DNA of 64,000 nt from the NCBI RefSeq assembly GCF_003576645.1, contig NC_044919.1, positions 25,084,476-25,148,475 on the forward strand. Reading direction: 5' to 3'. The DNA comes from Ipomoea triloba. Taxonomy: Eukaryota; Streptophyta; Magnoliopsida; Solanales; Convolvulaceae. Shown one piece after another: positions 43,246 to 54,324 of the stretch (positions are counted from its first letter, which is position 1; each line of letters opens with the position of its first letter). The notes under the pieces are model-generated. The model was not told the DNA's origin, searched no databases, and saw only the letters and a list, made by a program, of their open reading frames with translations. Both the position numbers and the translations under genes were made by a program.

Positions 43246-44177
43246 GAGCAAATATCGATTTTAGTCTCGCCAGTATGAGCAAAATGACAAAATAATAATT
43301 TTAGTTCACATGTTTATTGCCCTACCAAAACCTATCTCAGAACTATTATTTTGCTACAAAAATTCATCGCTCCGATCACCGGAGAAGTTAAGACACGTCA
43401 TATTCTTAAAATAATAAGGGTATTTTTATCCTTTCTCTTCCTAATCCTTTTAACAAAAAATACAATATATAAGAACCCTAAGATTGGAGCTCACCGTAAC
43501 CTCATCCTTCTTCTCCTTATTTTTCTCCTTGTTCATCGATCACTTCATTCTCCTTGTCGTTGCTCTTCTATCTGGGGTTTCCTGCTGGGTGCACAAGATT
43601 GTCTTGGGGAGGCAAGTATTTTATTTATAAATTTTGGTGGATATGTACAAGGATGATGAGGTGGCTAGGGATGTTCTTTTTGATGATGAAGTTCTGCTCT
43701 TTATATTTTTGAGAAACATAAATTGATTGTCAATATATGTTTTCAATGGATTGATGGTATACAAAGTGCTAATATATATCCTGGTCATCATGGAGTAGGT
43801 TTTTTGCCGCATTGCAAAGAAAGAACCAAGAACCATGCATTTTGGCTGGAATCTGCTTCAAGCTAATAAGAAAGATATGGGATCGCAATGTTCGCTAGTT
43901 GATTAGAGAGGGAAGAAGGATTAAGGATTAGGGTACGAAATGCATTGACAGATTAGGCTATTAAGTTTGATGGCAATTTAGTAAATATATACTTTAATCA
44001 TAACAATAAAAGGACAAAAATAATCTTATTTTTTAAAGAATCCGGCGAGTCATAACATCTCCGGTGACCAGAGTGATTAACTTTGGTAGTAAAACAATTG
44101 TTGTGGAAATTGATATTTGCTCGTTTTTAACATTGTCATTTTGCTAATATTCGTGAAACTAAAATTGATATTTGCTC
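43246..44177. mobile_element. MULE-type element, 932 bp, possible gene-fragment cargo, TSD ATTTTTTAAC
   Basis: The ends are gagcaaatatcgattttagt and, reverse-complemented, gagcaaatatcaattttagt, with similarity for about 50 more bases. The ten-base duplication attttttaac is perfect (43236-43245, 44178-44187). The right TIR is partly doubled (44110-44135). The inner 43470-43920 is not TIR-like and holds a short open stretch reading FEKHKLIVNICFQWIDGIQ, which I cannot assign. It may be a transduplicated exon. Confidence 0.88.
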
Positions 44178-44248
44178 ATTTTTTAACATAACACCAATAA
44201 GGGGTAAATATATAATTTATAAGTTTTATACTTTCCACGTTACTATGG

Positions 44249-44301
44249 AAAATTTATTATTGTTATTATTATTATTATTATTATTATTGTTGTTGTTGTT
44301 C

Positions 44302-44339
<38 letters not shown>

Positions 44340-44398
44340 AAAGAATACATATATATGAAGTAATAAATAACAAAAATACGTTAGGATAAATAGATATC

Positions 44399-44446
<48 letters not shown>
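44249..44446. repeat. (TTA)n(TTG)n and (AT)n microsatellites
   Basis: TTA units, then about 17 TTG units up to 44339. After a short gap comes an AT run at 44402-44446. Confidence 0.95.
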
Positions 44447-44450
<4 letters not shown>

Positions 44451-44459
44451 TATATATAT

Positions 44460-45160
44460 TTTTTAAACACTCATGATTCATTATAACAAAACTATAGGTT
44501 CATTATTAAAATGACATCAATGATGAATGTGCCTACTACCATTTCATATTTTAGCCTTTACTTTTTGTATTACAAAATATATTATTAAATGTATCTTATA
44601 TATTGATATCTTGTGAATGATACCCATACTAATATATTTTGAATTTTAATTTTTTAATGATGGACTTGCAATATTGATATAATGAATATTTTGTAGTATG
44701 AAAATGAACTTATATATAGTATTCAATTTTCTTAATGAATCTAATTTAGGTTCATTTGTATTATATTTTAGTTATATTATTGTTGCGAATATGAACATTT
44801 AGTATAGTAAAAATGAATCATTAATATTGTGAAAATGAACCTGCAATTTTTCATTAATAAATCTATTCGAGATTCACCATAATAATGTAGTTATTGCATT
44901 ACAATTGTAAAAATAAGTTTACAATATTTTGATAATGAATTTGTAATATTGTAAAAGTGAACCTACAATTTTAAAAACTGAACATCTAGTTTATTGAAAA
45001 TGAACCTAGCGTAGTTGCTTAATATAGTCATATGTTAATTTAAAACATTAAAATAAAAATATCAACATGGGTGTCATTTGAAATATCTACTATTGACTCT
45101 ATTACAATGTAGTATCTGTTCGTAGCTATTTTCATTGACTCCAACCGAATGAAGCACAAA
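44460..45160. other. AT-rich DNA with scattered tgaacct/aggttca phrases
   Basis: Short phrases aaaatgaacct and aggttcat recur in both orientations, which suggests a decayed MITE. No ends were found. No gene was seen. Confidence 0.35.
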
Positions 45161-45170
45161 GAGCCAATAT

Positions 45171-45231
45171 TGCACCCCCACCCCCTCCTATGTGGGGTAC
45201 AACAGGGTGCCACTAGACCACAAAGTCTTTG
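45171..45231 (-). mobile_element. Decayed SINE fragment (Au-like)
   Basis: On the minus strand agactttgtggtctagtggc followed by accctgttgtaccccacata resembles the head of the copies at 42714 and 55850. Confidence 0.55.
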
Positions 45232-45442
45232 AAAAAAAATGATATATTTATTATATATTAAGCTTATTTGTACAAATTTTTTTTTATAAAAAAACTCATG
45301 TTTAAAAACAATATTTTAGTTTCGTTCACGTTGCAAGGTGGACCATCCATAGTATCATAATTTGATGTTGTGATACAATGCCGATTGCAAGGCAAAATAC
45401 ACACACTATTGGGCTAGATTTTAGCCTTACTCTTGGTTTTCA

Positions 45443-46769
45443 ATGGGATGATATGCATGGTGTAGTGGTGTACGTGGGATGGAAAGAAAGTTAGGGAATG
45501 AAGATTCCCCGAGATGTCATTCTCTACGGATGATAAATTTGGAAGCGTTGAAATGACAATGCAAGTTAAAGAATGGATTCAAGCTTTTCATGGAAAAGAT
45601 TCAAGGAGTGCATTTATCATTGAGCAAAGATTTCAAAGTAAAAAGTGCAATAACGCAAAGCAAATACAAAAGTAAATCAAATGAGGAAAAGATGGGATAA
45701 GGATTGGTCTTCCATTGCAATATGCTTCTAGTGTCTAGGCTAGGTCTTTATGGCCTATCATAGAGCAATGAAGCACCCAAGTGTCAACAATATACGTATG
45801 AGTCAATTCATCGAACACCTTGTCTACACCTCATTCCGTACTACGTCCTATCGGATATAAGGCGAGAATTACAAGTGGAAATGAAGCTTTATCAAACTAG
45901 CAATCTCTTATCTAGAATGATACAGTAGATCATAAACTATCTAGAGAGTTGGACCCTAACGCAAAAGATACATATCAATACTTCCACTTCCAACATGAAA
46001 TCAAACAATATTCACAATCACAATCCCAATTCATCAATTCATAATCACACTAGCACATTGAAATGATATCACAATCAAATCCCTAGATATTTGGCCACTC
46101 ATGTCTATTGCAAGCACAATGAATTGAAGTAAAGCATTGAGATGGAGATGAAATTGAAAGAAGTAATGAGATTACCAAACTTCAATCTAACGTATGTAGG
46201 ATCTAACAATAAACAATTGAAGAGAAGTAGCTCCTTGATCACAAAGTGTTTCCAATCTAGATCTTTCTCTTTCTAGAGTTTGAGAGTGTTTGAGATGACA
46301 AAAATATCTAAGATGATGGGAAATCTAAAACATGATCAAAAAGTCCTATCTACAACTAAATATCTTCCTTTTAAAGTGGATTTCCCGAGCTCCAAAATTT
46401 CTTGTGCCCCCCTACCACGCCCGCCTTACAATTGTCGCCAGGATCATCACTAAATGTGCCCAGGTGCCCGGGTCATGGTCGGGTTTGGACTTGTGCCACG
46501 ACCTCCGTCATGTTCATGGCGGGTGCGCTATTATATTGTTTCCTCGTCTTCACTCTTCCAAAATTGCTCCAATTTAAGCCCATATATGCCACTTCTTTGA
46601 TCAAGAATCCTTCAAAGCACTCAAGTATACATAACATAGGGCCTTCAAACACATTGGCAACACTTTATAGCATTTTCTTAATAAATCAAACACAAAGGAT
46701 TCTAATTAAGCATAGAACAACCCCAAATTGACCCTTATAATTAAGCATCTTATGGCACGTACTTATCAT
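45443..46769 (-). mobile_element. LTR-retrotransposon-like insertion
   Basis: On the minus strand it opens tgataagtacgtgccataag at 46769. It interrupts the mTERF duplicate. Short open frames within it have no recognised domain. Its style resembles the gypsy LTR/leader at 1-1268. The left end and target duplication are not secure. Confidence 0.5.
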
Positions 46770-47070
46770 TGTACATATACAAATTTTTATTACAAATATT
46801 CTTTCTTATAATGTAAACATAAATATGTAGTACAACAATCATCTTAGTTTAAAGGGACACACCCTTCAATTTCCCAAAATATGTATGTAATATACCATTC
46901 ATACAAGAGCTTTAGTACTTTATTTTTTTTTAAACTTAGATAATTTCAACTTCATCGGACTAATTCTAGTAAGCCCACACGACGCTACCCGTAGAGTTTC
47001 TACGGAGGTAAATCGCGAATCACGCAATCAGCCCACCGGTTATGCATATTTTAGCTTCTAGCATCCTTAT

Positions 47071-48320
47071 TGATAGATTGTGAATCTTGAATGCAGGTGA
47101 TATCCTACTTGGTTCTTACTTTGTTTTTAAAACAAATTAATCAACTGTATTTATCACTGTATTAGAAACAATAAAAATAAAAATAGTGCAGGAAATATAA
47201 ATGAACCAGGATATGTTCACGCAGTTTGGAGCACCTTCTCCTACGTTTGCGGGGCCACTTAAAGGTGAAACTCAACTCCACTAGATGATCAAAGATGTTA
47301 CAAGGTTCACCAGATATCCATCCTCCATGATGGCCTAATCTATTACACCTACAAACATCATCTCCTGAGTTGGTAGTGTGTCAACTTCTTCAGCTTTCCC
47401 AGGCCAATCAACAAGTCTTCCACTTGATGTAGTAAACAGGACAACAGCACAAAACTAGTCTAATAAACCATATTACAATGATCTTGAGTCTGTATTAGTG
47501 TAACAGACTTTACATATTAAAACAGTAGGTTAAGACTAATACAGTAGTGCTTAATATTAATCTATTGTACGAAATCAGCTCATCAAACTTTGAAGCCTCA
47601 GCTCTATTTATACTTGAACTCCTGAGCTCCTTCCCTGTATTTGATCTCCTCAAATCAAGGTAACTCACTCAATTACATATCTCATCAAATCAAGGTAACT
47701 CACTCAATTACATCTAACTCACTCAATTACATCTTGCCTTGATTTTCTCATCTCTGACATATTTTGTTTGAATAAATATTAACCATCTCCTCAAATCAAG
47801 GTAACTCGTTTGAATAAATATTAACCATCTCCTCAAATCAAGGTAACTCATTTGAATAAATATTAACCATCTCCTCAAATCAAGGTAACTCACTCAATTA
47901 CATCTTGCCTTGATTTTCTCATCTCTGACATATTTTGTTTGAATAAAGTTTGAATAAATATTAACCATCTCCTCAAATCAAGGTAACTCGTTTGAATAAA
48001 TATTAACCATCTCCTCAAATCAAGGTAACTCATTTGAATAAATATTAACCATCTCCTCAAATCAAGGTAACTCACTCAATTACATCTTGCCTTGATTTTC
48101 TCATCTCTGACATATTTTGTTTGAATAAATATTAACCATCTCCTCAAATCAAGGTAACTCACTCAATTACATCTTGCCTTGATTTTCTCATCTCTAACAT
48201 ATTTTGTTTGAATAAATATTAACCACTCATCCCATGCAAATCAACAGAGGCATAATTAATTTGACCACTTAATTAACAAATAAATTGCCAATTAAAAACT
48301 ATACATTAATTTCCCTAACA
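47071..48320 (-). mobile_element. Solo LTR, 1250 bp, TSD CTTAT
   Basis: On the minus strand it begins tgttagggaaattaatg and ends caatctatca. CTTAT flanks both sides (47066-47070, 48321-48325). No internal region is present, as after recombination between two LTRs. It sits inside a SINE and contains a large internal minisatellite. Confidence 0.88.
47649..48175. repeat. Higher-order minisatellite in the solo LTR
   Basis: The phrase tcaaatcaaggtaactc occurs about nine times. It is combined with ttgaataaatattaaccatc in short 42-bp units and in longer units that add cacatcttgccttgatttt-like sequence. Confidence 0.9.
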
Positions 48321-48830
48321 CTTATTTTTAGTCCAGTGGTATTCGAACCCCCACACTATCACCTCCAATCATAATCTTTAAATCACACAGAGAACCAACT
48401 ATACTAAGTATCGGTACACTTCTTTATTTTGTTGTCTTCACTCTTCAGTGACTCTTCACCTTTTTCTTTTGTCGTGACAAGTAATTGTGCACTAGCAAGA
48501 TGTCTAGATAGAATTTTCTTGGCCTAGATTTAGATTGTCTGGGATATCATTATATCAATATTATGTAATGTGTTAAACATGTATTTTATTGTTTGGCTAC
48601 ACATAGAAGGGTCGTCATTGTTATTTTTCAAATTTATTATTTTGTTGCTCTCTTTGTTAATTCTTTTCAGATAAATATTTATAATCTGACACCTACGTAA
48701 GATGCGGGTACAAGTAGACAAGACATACAAGCAATGCAAAAAATGTCACACATACCTAAAGTCACTAACACATAAACCATCTTTACCTTTATTACCAAGA
48801 TTGCAATCAATATGCAATGTTTTAAAATTA

Positions 48831-49122
48831 TTTTAAATTTTCTTTCAAAAAAAATATTTTAAATTTTACACAGCTATAAGGTAAAATAAAAGTCTATTTA
48901 TTCTTTTATTATTACATTGTCATACTAATATCATGCTATCCGTCTTGTCATATTGATAATATGCTTTTGACAAAAAAGGTGGAATCGCTCACCCATATGC
49001 CTTCCGAAAGATATATTAAATAAAGTGACTCAAATAGTCAACAGAGGCTAAGTTACTCATCCATGTTTCTTATGACAAATTTCACCTTTGTGACCAGTTG
49101 AACTATCTATCGTCAAAACGAA
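48831..49122. other. Spacer and 3' flank of the GASA gene
   Basis: AT-rich. The part next to 49123 is the likely 3'UTR on the minus strand. Nothing else was recognised. Confidence 0.4.
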
Positions 49123-50744
49123 TTATGGACACTTAAGCTTGTTTCCATGAGTCTTAAGGCGGGCATAGCAAGGGCAAAGATGCTTGTTGCCGTAAGTTCC
49201 CGGCGGGACACAATTGCATCTCCTGCAGCACGTCTTGCATGCTCTACTGCACACATTCTTTCTTGATGATTTCCTACATCTTCTTGCGCATGCATGCCCA
49301 CAATCTGTACAATATACATATTAAAATTATTTCTGGACTGAGTCGCCCATCAAGATTCATCAATAGTTGAAATTTTAGTAAACAAAAACATGCATGGAGT
49401 TAATTTTATAATTATTATAAACTTTCAAGCTTATGATATTTATAAAAATAATCCTGTCTCTTTTCTTCTTATCTTTCAATAGCCCTTAACCGCGCGCTAT
49501 CTATTCAAATAATAAATAAATGAATCAGATTGAATTGGTCCTCTTCCCACTCTATAAGAATACAGTTTATAGGTAAAAAGCATCTGATGCTCTGAGTTTT
49601 TTTTTTTTTTTTTTTTAATATGACATTAATTGAAATTTAGCAAGAAGGGTATTGTAATCAACAAAAGCGTAAAAATAATTGAAATTATTATATATGATAA
49701 TTTCGGGAAACATCTACAAATAGTAAGCATGCATGATAATTTTTAATAATTGGTTGTATTACTTTTTTTGAGTTTTGGTCCATCAATTGTAGTAATATAT
49801 CTATTTTTTTTTTAATCAACTATCAATTTGACTATTTTTTATTTCAGAAACTTTTTTCAAATCAGTTGAATTCAATTCAAAATGTCTTAAACATTTATCG
49901 AGAAGTGTGAAGTTTAATAAAAGTAAAAGTATTTTAGATTTTCTAGATTTAATGACCAAAAGTGGAACTGCCCTATTACTTACACTTCTCATACAGATAC
50001 AAATACTCCATGAAAACATTATCCTCCTTCAAACACCAAGCTTAAGCATGAAATTGAAAATCTTATTCTACATGGACAATAGTGAAGGGGCTCAAGAATA
50101 AACTTACTTATTTTTGGATGATGACTTTTCTTGAAAAGGGCTCCCACCCTACTGTCTTCATTCATCTTATTGCAAAACATAATCAGAAAATTAGAACTTG
50201 TACTAGAAGAAAAAAATAAAAAACAAAAAACAAAAAAACAAAAAACAAAAAGCTAGTTATTAAAGATAAATGTAACAGAGGGCATTGTATGAGAGGAAGG
50301 CAGGCTCAAGAACAACTAACAAATATAAGAGAATGAACTCACTTTGGTTACAGAATTATTGAAGTCATCCATGAGCAAGGCCTCTCCAAACCCCTATAAC
50401 ATAGTGAATTTAGTCTAAATTAAAATTAAAATATTACACAGTGATGAGAAATTGAGAACTACATAAGTGCATATAATCTACTACATGAATCCACACTAAC
50501 TACTCCCAAGTTCTCCACTGTCATTCAGACGTAGATTGCATCATTCATGTGCAATAGATTGTGTGTACTCATGCAGTAATTCGCAGGTTCTCACTTAAAG
50601 ATATGATTCTAATATGATCTTGGATCTATATATATCTCCGATCCGAAAGTTGCAAAAAGCTTATCAAGACTTTTTCCTAGGGCTAAATATATATTATACC
50701 TGTATGAGGAGAATAGCAATAAAGAAGATTGAGAAGATTTTCAT
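49123..50744 (-). CDS. GASA/snakin-type cysteine-rich peptide, four exons, 111 aa
   Basis: Exons on the minus strand: 50744-50700 (signal peptide start [15 protein letters not shown]), 50393-50343 ([17 protein letters not shown]), 50165-50108 ([18 protein letters not shown]) and 49304-49123. The donors are gtataa, gtgagt and gtaagt; the acceptors are ttatag, aataag and gtacag. Phases match throughout and sum to 336 nt. The last exon carries the GASA domain with all twelve cysteines in family order ([44 protein letters not shown], then stop). GASA peptides are secreted, gibberellin-responsive regulators of growth, redox or defence. Nothing here decides between those roles. A TATA box lies upstream. 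Confidence 0.92.
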
Positions 50745-50786
50745 GTTTGGAGAAGAAAGATATGACGAGGGGGTGAGGATGAGAGG

Positions 50787-50800
50787 TATATATATTTATA
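50787..50800 (-). promoter_or_regulatory. TATA box of the GASA gene
   Basis: tataaatatatata on the minus strand, about 45-55 bases before the ATG at 50744. The leader between them is purine-poor on that strand. Confidence 0.6.
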
Positions 50801-51345
50801 GCAGAGAGGGAAATTAAAGAGAGTGCACTGATGCAATATAATGCACACTTGCACCGACTTTAATTGCGATGCTTACATGTAACAAGAATATTAATAATGT
50901 TGATATGATAACACAAGATAACATGAGTGTATTGGGTTTGGAGGTTTGTAATGCCTTTTTGTTGTTGCACTTGGCTTGAATTGCTTCCATGTGAGCTGCA
51001 CAGCTGTGGACAAAAAGTATACAGAGAATAAGGTTAGAAAGGCATGCAGGCATGTTTATATATGGTCCCCTTAACACATTGGCACCATGCATATATTGGC
51101 TATCTCAAAATATTAAGATGAAATGCCATATTATATTATATAGTCTAATATGGCATTGTTGGGAGGCATGCATGTCTTATCCCCTTTCCCAAGAGTGTCA
51201 CTGTAGGCTGACTTGTTCCATTAGGCCTGCTCTATTGCCAATTGAAATTTTTGTGGACTTTTGCCTGTCAGTTCGTGGGCTAGAATTTTTCAATCCTAAT
51301 CCGTCTTATGCGCGCTTGTAGGCCCCGCGAGCTAACTTAAGAATC
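50801..51345. other. GASA upstream region and spacer
   Basis: No repeat boundary or gene was recognised. The first few hundred bases are the probable GASA promoter. Confidence 0.4.
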
Positions 51346-51371
51346 ATATATATATATATATATATATATAT
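51346..51371. repeat. (TA)n microsatellite
   Basis: About 13 units. A second run lies at 51694-51715. Confidence 0.95.
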
Positions 51372-51381
51372 TTCTATTCAA

Positions 51382-51662
51382 ATGTGGTCGCGCCTTCCCG
51401 TGTGGTCGGTGCGGTTTACACCACTCAATGTTAAGAAATGCACCACAATGAAAATGCATAAAAACACCTCATAGCTCCCCTGTTTCTAATTGTGCATTTC
51501 TGAATACTGTGTGGTGTATTTTTTAATACCTAGTGGTGTGTTTTTTGGTGATGTGTACCTAATAGTGCATATTTGTGTGGTGCATTTCTTAACATTGAAT
51601 GATGCGTTTCTTAACATTGAGTGGTGTAAATTGCACCGACCGCACTGGAAGGCGCGACCATA
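51382..51662. mobile_element. MITE with a tggtcgcgcc terminal repeat
   Basis: The left end is atgtggtcgcgccttcccgt. The right end, reverse-complemented, is gtatggtcgcgccttccagt. Both continue with gtgyggtcggtgcrrttta and caccactcaatgttaagaaa. Inside, ttaacattgartg units repeat. The target duplication is unclear. Confidence 0.8.
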
Positions 51663-51683
51663 CCTGAAATCTACTATATACAT

Positions 51684-51716
<33 letters not shown>

Positions 51717-51718
51717 AA

Positions 51719-51992
51719 GGGGTAAGATCAAATGAGAACATGATCTTCCGGTAAAAAGTAAAGACTGATCTAAACCGCTCATCATTATTCATTAATGGTT
51801 AAGGAGTTTAGTAAAAAAATTATTGTGTCAATTTTATAATTATTGAAAACTTTTAAGAGTGAGGTTCACTTTCTAATTATTGCAAACTTGAAGGTTTGGT
51901 AATGGTAAGATCATAGCCTTTGATTTCTCAAAATAGAGGGTGTAGATGTGTCCACACTTTTTGCAAAGGAAGGTGTTCTCACCTGAATCCTC
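51719..51992. mobile_element. Possible MITE with gatcaaatgagaaca ends
   Basis: The left end ggtaagatcaaatgagaaca resembles the reverse complement of the right end, aggattcaggtgagaacacc. The interior has no coding signal. Boundaries are approximate. Confidence 0.5.
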
Positions 51993-52788
51993 GCGGGTGG
52001 CTTCGGTCCAATTTGACACCCCTACGATTTCCTTGATTTTAATTACAAACTAATAACAAGAATCCAATTAACATATCAAAAGGTAAATGCATGGCATGAA
52101 TTTTGTGTGTGGTCTCGTGCACTTGGAGGTATTTGGTATCTGCATGCTAGGCTGGAATTCAGTGTTGTTTCCTCCACGTCGCTATCCCTGCCAACTGCAA
52201 AACAATAGCATATACATCCATTTCCATGTATCAATCTTATTTGCTTGGTGCTATGGTGCGTATCTTCACAAATATTCATCAAAATTACAATGTGTATTCA
52301 TTAGATATATATTGCATTAATTCACGATTTCACGGCAGAAAATTGAAGGCTTTTCCATTGAAAATATCATTTCTAACAGACCAATTTAGGGTGCCACAAA
52401 GTTACTTCTACGTATTACTGATCACTCATCAAAATGGTTGGAGTTATCCAGCGCATTCGCAAATTTTCAGCTATGATCCTCCATTACTTTCATTTCAAGC
52501 AAATTTTTTAGTATAATACTCCATCTGTTCCATTGTCTTAAATAGGGCAACCAGACACATAAAAGAGACGTAAAGTATCCTGAGCAAGCTTTCTCAAGGA
52601 CGAGAGTGCACAGCCAATCACGCCAACCATGCTTGTTATATAATCAATATTTTAAATCTTATATATTATACTTTACATCATCAACAAATAAAAAGACAGT
52701 GTACTTTATAGAAAACTGTAACTGACAATTTGCAAAAAAAAAAAATAATTATTATTATTATATATCAGAATTATATTGCAAATATAAT
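51993..52788. other. Intergenic DNA, unassigned
   Basis: A 97-codon open frame at 52226-52516 has no recognised domain. A half-decayed Stowaway-like end (tactccatctgttccattgt) lies near 52516. Nothing firmer can be said. Confidence 0.3.
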
Positions 52789-53425
52789 GGGAAAATGGCA
52801 CTTTTATCCCCTCAATTATATGCTTATAACACTTTTTTCTCCTGAATTATCCATGTATTCACATTATCCACTCAATTATTTCGAAAGTGGCGATTTTCCC
52901 TCCTCAATGATTAAATGAGAGTTTGGACTGTTAAAAATAATGGCAAATAGGTAGTTGAATTCACTTCCCTTCTCCAACAAAATATTGCTTATTTATGAAA
53001 TCAGAATAAATGCAAAAAAGAAACGCCACCATTTTAAAATATTATAGTTATAATTTTAAACTAATGTTATTAACAAAATGAAGACATAAACACAAATAAT
53101 AATTATAATATTTGGAAATGGTGTGCTAAATTTGTGTTTAAGTCTTCATTTTGTTAATATCATTAGCTTAAAATTATAGTTATAATGCTTGCAAATAGTG
53201 TTTGTTCTTTTTTGTATTTTTTCTGATTTCTACATATAAGTAATAATTTCTTAGAGAAGAAAAAGTGACTTGAAATACCTATTTTACCCTTATTTGTAAC
53301 AAACTCCTCTTTAATAAAGAGTGGAAAAAATTGCCACTTTTGAAATAATTAATGGGATAATTTCGGTACATGAATAATTCAAGGTGGAAGGTGATAATTC
53401 AGGGAGCAAAGTTCTAATTGACAAT
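52789..53425. mobile_element. MITE with long inverted ends and an inner hairpin
   Basis: The left end, gggaaaatggcacttttatc, then ccctcaattat, tgaattatcc and caattatttcgaaagtgg, is matched in order by the complement of the right end (aactttgctccctgaattat ... aattatttcaaaagtgg). The centre 53035-53195 is a second inverted repeat around ttaacaaaatgaagac. Confidence 0.75.
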
Positions 53426-53845
53426 TTGAATGAAATAAAGTAATAACATAGCATAATTGCATATATTTGCCTGACTGCCTTATATGTAAATACTTTACAG
53501 CATACATGTAGTATGGATTAGGCTCTGGTGCGAAGAAGGCCTCAGATGCAAACGTGAGGAGAAATATGAGCATTTGATCTGTCTAGACCAGTGACTCTAA
53601 AACAAAACAAAAAAAAAAAAACAAAACAAAACAAAAAAAATAGCGTTTCTAATCTACATGACATCATCTTCTCTAGTAAACCATCTCTGATCTATTGTCT
53701 TTGCATTATGTTCAAATCATTGAAGGCACAAAATTGTCTCCTGGAATGCACAATAATGTGCTCTAGAAGACTCAAAATGTTTATTAGTCTTCATAGGATT
53801 ATGAAGCCGTTTGAACTCATTTCCATCCCACTTTCACGGGACTTA

Positions 53846-54090
53846 GCAACGAGTCTGTTAAGCCTGTTAAACTAGCTTGTTAACAGTGTGCACTGGAAGA
53901 CATGTGGACTACAAGTCACAACAATGTACACTCAAAGGCAAAAATAATGCACCCAAAGACAAAAATATGCACTTAGCAATGGGTTTGTTGAACCTGTAGA
54001 ACTACCTGTTAAAAGTGTACACCGGAAGACACATCAATATGCACTCGAAGGCAAAAACTAATGCACCCAATGACCAAAAAATATGCACTT
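53846..54090. repeat. Tandem repeat, about 120-bp unit, two copies
   Basis: Each unit starts with a gacttagcaacgagtctgtt-like phrase and runs through gaactacctgttaa-like sequence, gtgtacaccggaagaca and aatgcacccaa. The copies have diverged moderately. Confidence 0.75.
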
Positions 54091-54324
54091 ACATACAAAA
54101 ATTACCAAATTGGCACTATGTATTTTTAAAACTTTCCTTCATTTTGGACAGTTGATTTGGATTTAATCAATGGATGTGATTTAACCCTATTTTTAACATA
54201 GGAACTCCATTGATCCATTATCCATATAGTATTTTATAGTAAAACTATAATAGATATTTTGCAGAAAATAAAGTAATAATATAATAGAATTGAGTGCATT
54301 AGTTTTTGCCTTTATATAATTGAC

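Larger units (their letters stand above)
46927..48421 (-). mobile_element. SINE split by a solo LTR, TSD CTTTATTTT
   Basis: Head at 48421-48326 on the minus strand, with a B-box-like gggttcgaatacc. Body and tail at 47070-46927 (acctccgtagaaactctacg, then gttgaaattatctaagttta and a poly(A)). Duplication ctttatttt at 46918-46926 and 48422-48430. Without the LTR it is about 240 bp. Confidence 0.8.
45365..48830 (+). pseudogene. Decayed duplicate of the mTERF 3' end and its flank, in three pieces
   Basis: 45368-45445 matches 31683-31765 (last codons and stop: gattgcaag, ggcaaaat, acacactattgggctagatt, ttagcc). 46877-46920 matches 31820-31870 (atgtatgtaa, cattcatacaagagcttta). 48430-48830 matches 31870-32165 (cttcacctttttctt, cgtgacaagtaattgtg, ttagattgtctgggatatc, gcaatgcaaaaaatgtcaca). 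The pieces are colinear with the intact gene and are separated by LTR-like sequence and by a SINE carrying a solo LTR. The coding remnant has an internal 11-base deletion, so it is non-functional. Confidence 0.85.

Noticed and set aside
49113..49319. A 68-codon minus-strand frame starting [12 protein letters not shown]
   Set aside because: It is the wrong frame over the GASA last exon; the correct frame shows the twelve cysteines.
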